A stretch of 64,000 nucleotides of DNA, taken from contig BNYG01000010.1 in the NCBI GenBank assembly GCA_026000155.1, positions 1-64,000 of the forward strand, written 5' to 3'. The notes beneath the pieces were generated by a model. The model was not told the DNA's origin. It saw only the letters and a program-made list of their open reading frames with translations, and did not search any database. This document shows positions 37,155 through 46,892 of the stretch, one piece after another. Each line of letters begins with the position of its first letter. Position 1 is the first letter of the stretch. The DNA is from Bacteroidia bacterium (GTDB lineage: Bacteria > Bacteroidota > Bacteroidia > Bacteroidales > Azobacteroidaceae). Made by a program: the position numbers and the translations under genes.

Positions 37155-38048
37155 ATGGGACAAATGAATCTAAAAGGAATGGGAGTAGCACTGATTACTC
37201 CTTTCAAGCGAGACGGCAATGTCGATTATGCAGCTTTGGAGCGCATAACGGATTATCTGTTGCAAAACGGAGCCGATTATTTGGTGGTTTTAGGTACAAC
37301 AGCCGAAACGCCCACGCTTACGCCCGATGAACAGAAAGAAATTATCCGCTTGGTTATCAATCAAGTAAAGGGAAAAATTCCGGTTGTTCTGGGTTTAGGA
37401 GGAAATAACACATTTGGCTTGGTTCAAAAACTTAAAACAGACGATTTTACCGGCATTGATGCCATCCTGTCGGTCGTTCCCTATTATAATAAACCTACTC
37501 AAGAAGGTATATATCAGCATTATAAACACATTGCGACAGCCTCTTCCCTGCCGGTCATCCTCTATAATGTGCCGGGACGAACAGGCGTTAATATGACTGC
37601 CGAAACGACTTTGCGTTTGGCGCATGAATTTGACAATATTGTGGCGATAAAAGAAGCTTCCGGCAATATGACTCAGATTAGTGCGATTATCAAACAGAAA
37701 CCGCACGATTTTCAAGTTATTTCCGGTGATGACAGCATGGCTTTTCCGCAGATTACTTGTGGTGCTGTGGGTATTATTTCTGTCCTTGGCAATGCTTTTC
37801 CAAAGGAATTCAGTCGCATGGTACATTTGGCTTTATCCGGCGATTGCACGAATGCCTTGGCTATTCACCATCGTTTTACGGAACTCTTCGAATTGCTTTT
37901 TGTGGATGGCAGTCCGGCCGGCGTAAAAAGCATATTGCACCAGATGGGCTACATCGAAAACGAACTTCGCTTACCTTTAATTCCCACGCAAATAACTACT
38001 TACGAAAAAATCAAAAAAATTCTAAAGGAACTCGATAGTAAAAGCTGA
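37155..38048 (+). CDS. dapA: 4-hydroxy-tetrahydrodipicolinate synthase
   Basis: This 297-residue TIM barrel condenses pyruvate with aspartate semialdehyde in lysine and diaminopimelate synthesis. The Schiff-base Lys lies in IVAIKEASGN; the catalytic Tyr is in LYNVPGRTGVNM. The N-terminal GMGVALITPFKRDGNVD and LGTTAETPTL are typical. It is monocistronic and converges on the DUF4301 gene. Confidence 0.96.
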   Translation: MGQMNLKGMGVALITPFKRDGNVDYAALERITDYLLQNGADYLVVLGTTAETPTLTPDEQKEIIRLVINQVKGKIPVVLGLGGNNTFGLVQKLKTDDFTGIDAILSVVPYYNKPTQEGIYQHYKHIATASSLPVILYNVPGRTGVNMTAETTLRLAHEFDNIVAIKEASGNMTQISAIIKQKPHDFQVISGDDSMAFPQITCGAVGIISVLGNAFPKEFSRMVHLALSGDCTNALAIHHRFTELFELLFVDGSPAGVKSILHQMGYIENELRLPLIPTQITTYEKIKKILKELDSKS

Positions 38049-38053
38049 ATGCA

Positions 38054-39577
38054 CTATTGATGTTCCGGCCGGAGTAAATCATTCACGGTTTTTACAGGAT
38101 TGAAAGTTTCAATCGGAACTTCCACAAATACCGTATTCCAATCGGACATGGCGCCGTTCCATAATCCCGGTAATTCCAAGGCTTTCAATTCCTTACCGTT
38201 TTTGGATTTGATAGAAATAAATCCGGTATTTTTATCCACATAGTCAGGTAAATTGAATTTTTCTCCCTTGTAATTCTTCAATGCACAAACCAAATCCACC
38301 GGATTAAAATGCGTACCGTGTTCAAACAGGGTTTTCTTTTCCGGATCTTTCAAATCAATTTGGGAACTTTCCAATACCTGTAGCGAAACCGTTCCATCGG
38401 GATTGACCGTCAAAAACGGACCGCCTCCCGGCTCTCCGGCATTGCGCACCATTCCACACACCCTCAAAGGACGGTTTAATTTGGATTTGATATACAATAT
38501 TAATTCACCGTCTTCCAGATTTTTCGTTTCCGGGTTCTTGATACATAGTTTATCCTGGAGGAAATAGAGCATTTCCAACAATTGTTCATGCGTATATTTC
38601 CCGGAATCAATCAATTCCAGGTAATTAAATATTTTTTGCTGATAATGTACTAATACACCGGCAATCAATTGTTTATACCGTACAGTTACCGGCTTAAAAG
38701 AATCGGGAACCACATTGTCGATATTTTTAATGAATACCACATCGGCAGAAATATCGTTCAGGTTTTCAATCAAAGCGCCATGACCACCCGGCCGGAATAC
38801 TAATTTGCCGTTTTCCCGGAAAGGATTATTTTCCGCATCCGCCGCCAAGGTATCGGTAGAAGATTTTTGTTTGCTAAAACCGACATGATAATCCACGCCG
38901 AATTGTTGCGCGTAAGCGCTTGTTTTTTCACGGGTTAATGCTTCAAACAAGGCTTTATGTTCGGGCGAAACCGTGAAATGCACATTCACTTGCCGCGCTT
39001 TATTGCAGGCATACAATGCTCCTTCAACCAAATGCTCTTCCATCGCCGTCCGCGGTCCGGCGGGATACGAATGGAATAAAATCAGCCCTTTGGGCAATTG
39101 ACCGTAGTTCAATCCTTTTTCATACAAAAGATTTTCAACCACCAACTTATAATTACCGGCAGCAATTAATTCATCCATGGAGTGTCCTTCATTCAAAATG
39201 CAAAAATGATTCAATGCCGTATAAAAAGCAAACCGGTGAATTTCTTTGAAAAAAGTTTGTTCAAAGGAAGTGGTAGGAACCGTATAATCTGCCGACAGAA
39301 ATTCAAATAAATCCTTGAACATCCGGCTGGCAGCTCCCGAAGCCGGAACGAACTTGACAATTGCCTTGTTCTGTTCCAAATAAGCGAACCAGGCATCCAA
39401 ATACTTCGTCTGTTCTTCTTCCGGAAAAGATTGGATACCTTTTTCTATTGAAGCGGAAGCCACGATAGGCAAATAAGGAAACCCTTTTTTGAAATAATTC
39501 AATTGTTCATCCATTTGTCGGACTGAAATGCCTTTGGCATCTATCAGATTGAGGTCGTCTTGTGTAAGCATAAGCAT
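38054..39577 (-). CDS. DUF4301 family protein
   Basis: This 507-residue cytosolic protein is of a Bacteroidota-specific family. The segment FVPASGAASRMFKDLFEF (about residues 76-93) resembles the glycine-rich loop of nucleotidyltransferases. LFHSYPAGPRTAMEEHL, RPGGHGALIENLNDI and NAGEPGGGPFLTV are further conserved blocks. A sugar-nucleotide-type transferase role is an inference from the loop only. ATGs at 39577 and 39571 are both possible starts. Confidence 0.8.
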   Translation of the reverse strand: MLMLTQDDLNLIDAKGISVRQMDEQLNYFKKGFPYLPIVASASIEKGIQSFPEEEQTKYLDAWFAYLEQNKAIVKFVPASGAASRMFKDLFEFLSADYTVPTTSFEQTFFKEIHRFAFYTALNHFCILNEGHSMDELIAAGNYKLVVENLLYEKGLNYGQLPKGLILFHSYPAGPRTAMEEHLVEGALYACNKARQVNVHFTVSPEHKALFEALTREKTSAYAQQFGVDYHVGFSKQKSSTDTLAADAENNPFRENGKLVFRPGGHGALIENLNDISADVVFIKNIDNVVPDSFKPVTVRYKQLIAGVLVHYQQKIFNYLELIDSGKYTHEQLLEMLYFLQDKLCIKNPETKNLEDGELILYIKSKLNRPLRVCGMVRNAGEPGGGPFLTVNPDGTVSLQVLESSQIDLKDPEKKTLFEHGTHFNPVDLVCALKNYKGEKFNLPDYVDKNTGFISIKSKNGKELKALELPGLWNGAMSDWNTVFVEVPIETFNPVKTVNDLLRPEHQ

Positions 39578-39656
39578 TAAACTAAGAAATCATTATTTAT
39601 TGACAAAAATAGGTATAATAATCAATACTTTCAACATCCTTTTTATTTTTTTTTAT

Positions 39657-39664
39657 TAACTTTG
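39657..39664 (+). promoter_or_regulatory. -7 box of the RelA-type gene
   Basis: TAACTTTG only 8 bp before the ATG at 39673, implying an almost leaderless mRNA if this promoter is used and the ATG is the start. Confidence 0.45.
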
Positions 39665-39672
39665 TTCTTCAA

Positions 39673-41874
39673 ATGGGTAATATATTGGGCAAAGAAGAAA
39701 GTTTGGATTTTTTAAACACGTATCGCAATTTATTACGGATTGCGGGCGATATGGCTTTGCCCGACGATAAGGCAAAAGTCAAAAAGCATATTGGCGATGC
39801 GGTGGCTAAAAACGGTTACGGAAAAGATGTCTATGGCTTCAACTTTCTGCTTCGGACGATGCATACGGCATTAGTCGTAGCAGATGAAATCGGACTGAAA
39901 CGCTCTTCCATTCTGGCCGTTTTACTTTCCCCGCTGGTGATGAACGGCAGTTGCGACATCGCCGGAATTGAAAAAGATTTCGGAGCCGATACCGCCAATA
40001 TTATCCGCGGCTTGACGAAAACTTACGAACTGTATGAGAAAAACGCCGCCATTGATAATGAAAATTTCCGGACATTACTCTTTTCTTTTGCGGAAGATGT
40101 GCGCGTTATCTTAATCATTATCGCCGAACGCCTCTACCTGATGCGCATGGCGAAATTCATTGAAAATGAAGATTATCGTTTGCAGATTGCAGCCGAAGCG
40201 TCTTATTTATACGCCCCGCTTTCCCATAAATTGGGTTTATATAAAATAAAATCGGAATTGGAAGACCTTTCCTTGAAATTCCGTGACCGCGAAACTTACG
40301 ATTTTATCAAAAGCAAACTGAACGAAACCAAGCGTTCGCGGGATAAATACATCGCTGAATTTATTGCCCCGGTGGAAGCCAAATTGAAGGAGATGGGCTT
40401 GAATTTCGACATCAAGGGAAGAACAAAATCCATTCATTCTATTCACAATAAACTCCTGAAACAGAAGATTGAATTTGAGCGGATTTACGATTTGTTTGCC
40501 ATCCGCGTTATCCTCGACACGCCTTTGGAGAAAGAAAAAGCCGAATGTTGGCAGGTCTATTCGGTGGTGACGGATATGTACCAACCCAATCCCAAGCGGA
40601 TGAAAGACTGGTTGTCGGTTCCGAAAAGCAATGGTTACGAATCGCTTCACACTACCGTAATGGGTCCGGAAGGCCGGTGGGTGGAAGTGCAAATCCGTAC
40701 TAAACGGATGGATGAAATTGCCGAAAAAGGCTTGGCAGCCCATTGGAAATACAAAGGGCTGAAAGGCGAAAACGGTCTGGACGATTGGTTGAGCAATGTG
40801 CGGGAAGTATTGGAGCACAAAGATTCTTCGCCCACCGATTTGATTAACGATTTCAAAATGGATTTGTATGACGACGAAATCTTTGTCTTCACACCCAAAG
40901 GCGATTTATTCAAACTGCCCAAAGATGCGACGGTATTGGATTTTGCCTTCGCCATTCATACCAAAATCGGTTCCAAATGTATTTCCGCCAAAATTAACGG
41001 AAAAAATGTGTCTATCCGGCATAAATTGCAAAGCGGCGACCAGGTGGATATTCTGACTTCACCCAACCAAACGCCCAAACAGGATTGGTTGAATATCGCC
41101 GTTACAAGCAAGGCGCGGGTAAAAATCAAACAATCCTTGAAAGAGCAATCTTCCAAACAGGTGGAATTTGCCAAGGAATTGATTCATCGCCGTTTCAAGA
41201 ACCGCAAAATTGACGAGGATGAATCCAAACTGATGCGTCTCATCAAAAAAATGGGATACAAAACGGTGACCGATTTTTACACGGCGATTGCACAAGAAAA
41301 TTTGGACGTTAATACGGTTATTGATAATTATTTAGAACAGGAAAAGAAAGAACAGGAATTAGCTGACCATACTGATCGGAGTGTTGAAAATTATTACTCT
41401 TCCATTCCCGCCGAAGAATTTTCCACGAAAGAAGATGTATTGGTCATTGATAAAAACCTGACCGGTATCGAATATTCTTTGGCTAAATGCTGTAACCCGA
41501 TTTATGGTGATGATATTTTCGGATTTGTTTCTTCCCAGGGAATCAAAATACATCGTACCAATTGTCCCAATGCCCCTTCCATGTTCAAACGCTATGGCTA
41601 CCGCATTGTCAAATCCCGTTGGGCAGGAAAATCGGGCGCCAATTATCCGGTGACTTTAAAAGTAGTGGGACATGACGACATCGGCATCGTAACCAATATT
41701 ACCTCTATTATTTCCAAAGAAAATGGAATGACATTACGTGCTATTAATGTGGATTCCAAAGACGGATTGTTCCAGGGAAGCATTACGGTGATGTTGAGCG
41801 ACACTTCCGTCATGGACGGCTTAATCAAAAAATTGAAAGCGGTAAAAGGCGTGAAACAAGTCAGCCGGTATTAA
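39673..41874 (+). CDS. relA: RelA-type (p)ppGpp synthetase with degenerate hydrolase domain
   Basis: This 733-residue RSH protein has an HD region (about 40-165) in which the catalytic HD pair is lost: AVLLSPLV stands where LLHDVV is usual, the ED motif is NGS, and the late Asp is Glu (IAERLYLMR). The synthetase domain (about 230-350) is intact: GRTKSIHSIHNK, YDLFAIRV, SVPKSNGYESLHTTV, VEVQIRT. TGS (DEIFVFTPKGDLFKLP, about 397-460) and C-terminal ACT domains follow. It should make, but not degrade, (p)ppGpp. A SpoT-type hydrolase is expected elsewhere in the genome. Confidence 0.93.
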   Translation: MGNILGKEESLDFLNTYRNLLRIAGDMALPDDKAKVKKHIGDAVAKNGYGKDVYGFNFLLRTMHTALVVADEIGLKRSSILAVLLSPLVMNGSCDIAGIEKDFGADTANIIRGLTKTYELYEKNAAIDNENFRTLLFSFAEDVRVILIIIAERLYLMRMAKFIENEDYRLQIAAEASYLYAPLSHKLGLYKIKSELEDLSLKFRDRETYDFIKSKLNETKRSRDKYIAEFIAPVEAKLKEMGLNFDIKGRTKSIHSIHNKLLKQKIEFERIYDLFAIRVILDTPLEKEKAECWQVYSVVTDMYQPNPKRMKDWLSVPKSNGYESLHTTVMGPEGRWVEVQIRTKRMDEIAEKGLAAHWKYKGLKGENGLDDWLSNVREVLEHKDSSPTDLINDFKMDLYDDEIFVFTPKGDLFKLPKDATVLDFAFAIHTKIGSKCISAKINGKNVSIRHKLQSGDQVDILTSPNQTPKQDWLNIAVTSKARVKIKQSLKEQSSKQVEFAKELIHRRFKNRKIDEDESKLMRLIKKMGYKTVTDFYTAIAQENLDVNTVIDNYLEQEKKEQELADHTDRSVENYYSSIPAEEFSTKEDVLVIDKNLTGIEYSLAKCCNPIYGDDIFGFVSSQGIKIHRTNCPNAPSMFKRYGYRIVKSRWAGKSGANYPVTLKVVGHDDIGIVTNITSIISKENGMTLRAINVDSKDGLFQGSITVMLSDTSVMDGLIKKLKAVKGVKQVSRY

Positions 41875-41938
41875 TTTTCCCTCTTTTATACGGAAATCCC
41901 CTATTTTCCGTTAATACATGTATAGAATTCAGATATTC

Positions 41939-44332
41939 ATGAGATTTCGTTTTATTTTAGTCATCCTGCTATTTGCCTGTACGGCTCATGCACAACGAGT
42001 TACTGTTTCCGGAGTCGTTTCGGACCCGGCGGGGCTTCCCATCGAATTGGCAACCGTACAAGTCAAGGGAACGATGAACGGCACATTAAGCAATGAAAAA
42101 GGAAAATATTCCCTTTCGATTGCTAAAAATGATTCCGTGACGATTGTATTTTCCTGTTTGGGATACAACAAAACGGAAATATCCATCCAAGACCCGCAGG
42201 AAGATATGACTTTAAATATGCGCATGCGTCCCCAATCGTATGAATTGGAAACGACTGTCATTACGGCTAACCGTATCCAAACCAATACCATGGAAAAAAT
42301 CAATACGAGACAAGGCCGTTTATCGGTCGATGCTACCGGCGGAAGTATCGAATCGTTGGTGATGACTGCCGGCACCGGCGTTTCTTCTACCAATGAATTG
42401 AGTACCCAATATTCGGTGCGGGGAGGAAATTACAACGAAAATATTGTCTATGTCAATGGCATTGAAGTCTATCGCCCGCTCCTGATCCGCAGCGGACAAC
42501 AGGAGGGATTGAGTTTTATCAATCCCGATATGACCGAGTCCGTTCAGTTTTCTTCCGGAGGATTTGATGCCCGTTACGGCGATAAAATGTCGTCGGTACT
42601 GGATATTACCTATAAGAAGCCTGAACAATTTGCCGGCGGAGTAGCCGGCAGTATGCTGGGCGGTAATGTTTATCTGGAAAGCGCTACCGGCAAATTTACA
42701 CAAATCACCGGATTTCGTTATAAAAGAGGTACTACCTTATTGGGTACATTAGATACCAAAGGAGATTATGACCCGTCGGCCATTGACCTGCAAACCTTTA
42801 TGACCTATTCCTTTAGCCCAAAACTCAACCTGAGTTTTTTGGGGAATTTTTCGGAAAATATTTACGATTTTACGCCTGATACAAGAGAGACCCGGCAAGG
42901 AAGTATCTACAATGTCAAAAAATTCACCGTCTATTACGATGGAATGGAACGCGACCGTTTTCGTACCTTATTTGGAGCCGCCACTTTGAAATACGATATG
43001 GCGGAACATGCCGATGTAGCTTTGCAGGTTTCCGGTTTTCAATCGCGCGAAGAAGAAACCTACGACATTGCAGGGGAATATTTTGTCAGCAATGTGTTGG
43101 ATGAAAAAACGGAAGAAACCATCGGCACGGGCGCTTTTCTTCAACATGCCCGCAATCGCTTGAATGCTACTGTTTTGAATGCATCGGTAGTGGGAAATAT
43201 CGGCTTCAATCAAAATACCGTCCGTTGGTCGCTGGGCGTTCAAACGGAAGACATTAAAGACCGGATTAATGAATGGGAATTGCGGGATTCGACAGGCTAT
43301 TCCATGCCTTACCGGGAAGATTCATTGAAAGTTTTTTCTAAATTATCTTCCCGCAATGATATTCAATCGACTCGTTTTTTCGGCTATATTCAAGATACGT
43401 ATAAATTCCGGAGCGGGTTGGGATTGTTTTCATTAATTGCCGGAATACGTGGAAGTTATTGGAATTACAACAAGGAATTTATTTTGAGTCCGCGGGCTAC
43501 TTTGGGATTGGTGCCTGCCGCCAATCAAAATTTAACCTTCCGTTTGGCAAGCGGGTTGTATTACCAAGCGCCTTTTTATAAAGAATTCCGGGTCGTGCAA
43601 GCGGACGAGCATGGGAACAATTACATTGTGTTGAATAAAGATATCAAATCGCAACGTTCCATCCATTTTGTGTTGGGAGGCGATTATGGTTTCAAAATGA
43701 AAGACGGCCGGCCCTTCAAGTTCACCACGGAAATGTATTACAAAAAATTAAGCAATTTGGTTCCTTACATGGTTAACAATGTGCGGATTTGGTATTCCGG
43801 AGAAAATACGTCTCATGGATACGCCACCGGTATCGACACCAAATTATTCGGACAATTTGTTCCCGAAACGGATTCGTGGATAGGATTATCCCTGATGCAA
43901 GCCAAACAATACATCGGCGACAAAAAAGTACCGATGCCCACCGACCAACTTTACAATTTTACGCTTTATTTCACCGATTATCTGCCCAAATCGAATAAAA
44001 AGTTACAAGCCAATCTACGGATTATCTGGGCGCAGGGATTGCCTATCAGCAGCCCGGGCAACACCTACAATCCGCTATTTCACGCATCACCTTACCGCAG
44101 GGTGGATCTTGGTATGGCATACCATTTGTGGGGCGAAGAAAACCGCTACCGCAATACTTCTTTTTGGTCGAATTTCAAAAATATATGGATAGGAATAGAT
44201 GTTTTCAACTTGCTGGATATTCGGAATGTAAATGCCTATTCCTGGTTTACGGACGTCGCCGGACAAACCGACCCTGTTCCCGATAAATTAACCGGACGGC
44301 AATGGAATGTTAAATTAGTGGCGGAATTCTAA
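41939..44332 (+). CDS. TonB-dependent receptor with carboxypeptidase-regulatory-like domain
   Basis: This outer-membrane receptor of about 797 residues has a signal peptide (MRFRFILVILLFACTAHAQ). A CarboxypepD_reg-like domain follows (about 22-105; VSGVVSDPAGLPIELATVQVKGT), then the plug (ELETTVITANRI … TQYSVRGGNYNENIVYVNGIEVYRP) and a 22-strand-type barrel ending in KLVAEF. The ATG at 41939 gives the cleanest signal peptide; one at 41918 would add seven residues. No SusD partner follows, so the substrate is unknown. The last codons are repeated at 47019-47053. Confidence 0.88.
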   Translation: MRFRFILVILLFACTAHAQRVTVSGVVSDPAGLPIELATVQVKGTMNGTLSNEKGKYSLSIAKNDSVTIVFSCLGYNKTEISIQDPQEDMTLNMRMRPQSYELETTVITANRIQTNTMEKINTRQGRLSVDATGGSIESLVMTAGTGVSSTNELSTQYSVRGGNYNENIVYVNGIEVYRPLLIRSGQQEGLSFINPDMTESVQFSSGGFDARYGDKMSSVLDITYKKPEQFAGGVAGSMLGGNVYLESATGKFTQITGFRYKRGTTLLGTLDTKGDYDPSAIDLQTFMTYSFSPKLNLSFLGNFSENIYDFTPDTRETRQGSIYNVKKFTVYYDGMERDRFRTLFGAATLKYDMAEHADVALQVSGFQSREEETYDIAGEYFVSNVLDEKTEETIGTGAFLQHARNRLNATVLNASVVGNIGFNQNTVRWSLGVQTEDIKDRINEWELRDSTGYSMPYREDSLKVFSKLSSRNDIQSTRFFGYIQDTYKFRSGLGLFSLIAGIRGSYWNYNKEFILSPRATLGLVPAANQNLTFRLASGLYYQAPFYKEFRVVQADEHGNNYIVLNKDIKSQRSIHFVLGGDYGFKMKDGRPFKFTTEMYYKKLSNLVPYMVNNVRIWYSGENTSHGYATGIDTKLFGQFVPETDSWIGLSLMQAKQYIGDKKVPMPTDQLYNFTLYFTDYLPKSNKKLQANLRIIWAQGLPISSPGNTYNPLFHASPYRRVDLGMAYHLWGEENRYRNTSFWSNFKNIWIGIDVFNLLDIRNVNAYSWFTDVAGQTDPVPDKLTGRQWNVKLVAEF

Positions 44333-44334
44333 AG
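44300..44334. repeat. Direct repeat, left copy (end of receptor gene)
   Basis: The 35-bp block encoding Q-W-N-V-K-L-V-A-E-F-stop plus AG matches 47019-47053 at 28 of 35 positions, with 21 of 23 over AAATTAG..GCGGAATTCTAAAG. The two copies bracket the three-gene cassette. Confidence 0.75.
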
Positions 44335-45960
44335 CTTTTTCTGCATTAACTCAATAAAATAGACTTTATCATATTTATTGAGGATTCGGATAAATTCGCT
44401 ATCAGTCAATACTTGTTTATAAATATTTTTGACATCATCATCGAAAAGAATTCTTTCAATATCATACCCATTTCTTAAAGCCTCATCAAAATTTCTATAA
44501 AACTCTAATTTATCTTCCTTGCAAAACTTTATTTCTGCTAAAGTAGCATAATATACACCTTCTTGAGGATCTAAATCAATGGCTTTGTATATATCTTCTA
44601 AAGCAGATTCATAGTGTTTTTCTTGATTATATAAACAACTTCTGACATTATACAATTTTGCATGGTAAGGATATTTTTCTATCAATAGGGACGTTTCCAA
44701 TATAAGTTCTTTTCTATCAACATCTAAGCCTTCTTTTACCACGATAAGGTTCATTAAAGCATCTATTCGATATTCAGTGTGTTTTTTATTAATATAATCA
44801 TTCAAATCATCCACAGCTTTGGAATAGTTTCTTAACATATAGTTGCTTTCCGAACGAAAAAACAAACATCTGCCGAGAATATCGCCTAATTCAATTCCTT
44901 TGGTAAAGGACTCTACAGCCTTTTTATACTCTTTTTGTCTATTATAATACCATCCATGCAAGAAATAGCTATCCGGTAAGTCAGGCGCTATTTTTTCTAT
45001 TTCATCCAAGTATTTCAATAATTCAGGAGAGAGGTTTTCCAAACTATCGTATGCTTTTCGCAATAATCCTTCGGCACGTTTAATAGTATCAAACTTATTT
45101 TTTCCTTCGGGAGAAAAATCATCGCCGGTTAACGAATTAAAAAGAGATAAATATTCGAAATTCATTTGGGCTTTTTCAAATAATTCGATTTCTCTATCGG
45201 AATGAATGACATTGAAACTTTTCAATTTTTTATCACTTTTTTTAAATGCTTCTTCTATTTTTCGTTCTACAAGATTTTTAATTTCATATTCCCTGCTTCT
45301 TCCTTCAGGAGTATTCTGGAAAGGAATCCTTGTCAATGCAAAATGAATATCTCTATCCATACCTAATAAATTATTTTCTTTTTTGGTAATAGCTTCAATA
45401 ATACGTTGTGTTCCGCAGATATTTTCCTCGTTATTGACAGCCAACAACACTATAGAATCCGCTAAAAGAGACAGGGTAAGTGCCGAAGTTTCCGTAATGC
45501 CGGTGCGATTATCTATTAATAAATAATCGGGATTAATCTCTTTTTTGATTTTTTCTTTCAAATCCAAAAAGAAAGGGATTCCCTCACTTTTTTCTTCGTA
45601 AAATAAATTCCACCAACTGATATGCGACAGTTTTTTCCAATATGCGCCATGTTCAGAATCCCCCGCCGGTATAAATGTGATATTTTTTTGCTTTTCGTTC
45701 GTATTTATTTCCACAGAATAATCCTGGATGGAGGGTAGCAAAACATCGTTTACAGCAAATTCATAGATATAATCGACCAAACCCTGTTTGATTTCCGTAT
45801 CTATTTGTCGTTTGTATTTGTGGTTTAATCCAGGAGCTTCCAAATCAAAATCCATAATACATACTTTTTTCCCGAATTCGGCTAAGCGGTTGGCTATATT
45901 AACCAAAGCCAATGTCCGTCCGACACCGCCTTTATAGGAATAAAATGCTATTGTTTTCAT
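44329..45960 (-). CDS. KGGxGR-type ParA/MinD-like ATPase with TPR repeats
   Basis: This is a 543-residue protein. The N-terminal SIMIBI ATPase domain (about 1-270) has the deviant Walker A YKGGVGRT (residues 9-16), in which the usual GKT lysine is Arg; a Walker A' MDFDLEAPG (36-44); and Walker B with LLIDNRTG (147-154), where ParA has DxPAG/DxPPG. A helical linker leads to several TPRs (about 328-500; e.g. DSYFLHGWYYNRQKEYKKAVESF and LYNVRSCLYNQEKHYESALED). Such KGGxGR ATPases with TPRs occur in bacterial conflict-type operons, from memory. It overlaps the HTH gene by 4 bp and is the last gene of the cassette. AT-rich against its neighbours. Confidence 0.75.
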   Translation of the reverse strand: MKTIAFYSYKGGVGRTLALVNIANRLAEFGKKVCIMDFDLEAPGLNHKYKRQIDTEIKQGLVDYIYEFAVNDVLLPSIQDYSVEINTNEKQKNITFIPAGDSEHGAYWKKLSHISWWNLFYEEKSEGIPFFLDLKEKIKKEINPDYLLIDNRTGITETSALTLSLLADSIVLLAVNNEENICGTQRIIEAITKKENNLLGMDRDIHFALTRIPFQNTPEGRSREYEIKNLVERKIEEAFKKSDKKLKSFNVIHSDREIELFEKAQMNFEYLSLFNSLTGDDFSPEGKNKFDTIKRAEGLLRKAYDSLENLSPELLKYLDEIEKIAPDLPDSYFLHGWYYNRQKEYKKAVESFTKGIELGDILGRCLFFRSESNYMLRNYSKAVDDLNDYINKKHTEYRIDALMNLIVVKEGLDVDRKELILETSLLIEKYPYHAKLYNVRSCLYNQEKHYESALEDIYKAIDLDPQEGVYYATLAEIKFCKEDKLEFYRNFDEALRNGYDIERILFDDDVKNIYKQVLTDSEFIRILNKYDKVYFIELMQKKL

Positions 45961-46475
45961 CTTTGTATTTCTATTAAACCATTTCTTCCCTTGACAATCT
46001 GTTCTAATTGTATTATCATGGAATACATCGCATAGATTGCATCAAAACGATTATCTTCGATGGGTTGTTGTTCTCTCTTGGGGATTACTTTTAATTCGAT
46101 ATTATGACTTAATACACGCAATATTTGAACAACTCGCTCAAAACTTGTTTTGCGATACAAGTTTTGTTCATAACGCTGTATTTGTTGTTCCTGCACTTCT
46201 ATTGCATCAGCCAATTGTTTTTGAGTCATTCCAGAAGCAATTCGTAAACCAATCACGGCTTTTGGTAAATTTTTTTTAGAAAATTCAAGTTCCGATGTGT
46301 TCGTTAAATAATTAAATTCTTCAATTTCTGAACTTAAATCCTCAATTCTACGTGTCCACGCATGTATTTGCAACAAATCAACAATGTCTTTGGAGTCTTT
46401 TATAGCTTCTATACGTTCTTGTAGTGTTTCGATGCCCTTTTGTGCGATTACTAATTGTTTTTTATTATGTATCAT
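45957..46475 (-). CDS. Coiled-coil + Xre helix-turn-helix protein
   Basis: This is a 172-residue protein. The N-terminal 60 residues are helical and charged (GIETLQERIEAIKDSKD … RRIEDLSSEIEEF), probably a dimerising or partner-binding coiled coil. A Xre/HTH_3 domain follows (about 73-125; AVIGLRIASGMTQKQLADAIEVQEQQIQRYE), and then a tail. It overlaps the genes on both sides by 4 bp (ATGA), so the three are translationally coupled. The likely role is autoregulation of the cassette and control of the nucleotidyltransferase-like partner, by analogy to toxin-antitoxin loci with the antitoxin second. Confidence 0.8.
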   Translation of the reverse strand: MIHNKKQLVIAQKGIETLQERIEAIKDSKDIVDLLQIHAWTRRIEDLSSEIEEFNYLTNTSELEFSKKNLPKAVIGLRIASGMTQKQLADAIEVQEQQIQRYEQNLYRKTSFERVVQILRVLSHNIELKVIPKREQQPIEDNRFDAIYAMYSMIIQLEQIVKGRNGLIEIQR

Positions 46476-46885
46476 AACGTTGCAAATTTTAATTTTATAA
46501 TTCCTTTTTTCTTGGCACTATTATCTTTCATTTGCTGGAAATAATCTAAATATAGTGTTCTATATTCATCAGCTTCATTGTTTGCAAAAAACAAATCAAC
46601 CTCAAAATCTGTTATTGCGCTATAGATTAAGCTAAGAAAATTCGATTGATTTTTAGGAATAATATCAATGCAGACATCCACATCGTTCGGTTCTAACTCA
46701 TCCGTTACAAAGCTTCCGTCAATATAAATCGCAATACATTTTAATTCCGATAACATATTCATTACTTTTTTCAAGCCAACTAATAACTCTTTTCTCCTTG
46801 GCGAAAAAGAGAAAAAAGCATGGAAATCATCCCAAATCATAGTATGTATTCCGGGGTCTAAGGAGCCGTTCTTATTAAATTTCAT
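46472..46885 (-). CDS. DUF6932-like nucleotidyltransferase-fold protein
   Basis: This 137-residue protein starts MKFNKNGSLDPGIHTMIWDDF, the usual opening of DUF6932 proteins, which also share the SPRRKELLVGLKKVMNML helix. The segment YIDGSFVTDELEPNDVDV (residues 54-71) fits a minimal nucleotidyltransferase signature: Gly57-Ser58, then Asp68-x-Asp70, with a possible third acidic residue at Asp97 (FEVDLFF). This suggests nucleotide transfer to RNA or protein, as in MNT/MenA-type modules. It is the first gene of the cassette, 23 bp after a consensus promoter. Confidence 0.75.
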   Translation of the reverse strand: MKFNKNGSLDPGIHTMIWDDFHAFFSFSPRRKELLVGLKKVMNMLSELKCIAIYIDGSFVTDELEPNDVDVCIDIIPKNQSNFLSLIYSAITDFEVDLFFANNEADEYRTLYLDYFQQMKDNSAKKKGIIKLKFATL

Positions 46886-46892
46886 TTTTCAC

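Noticed and set aside
46037..46279. Plus-strand ORF inside the cassette HTH gene
   Set aside because: It is antisense to a well-supported helix-turn-helix gene and shows no protein features.
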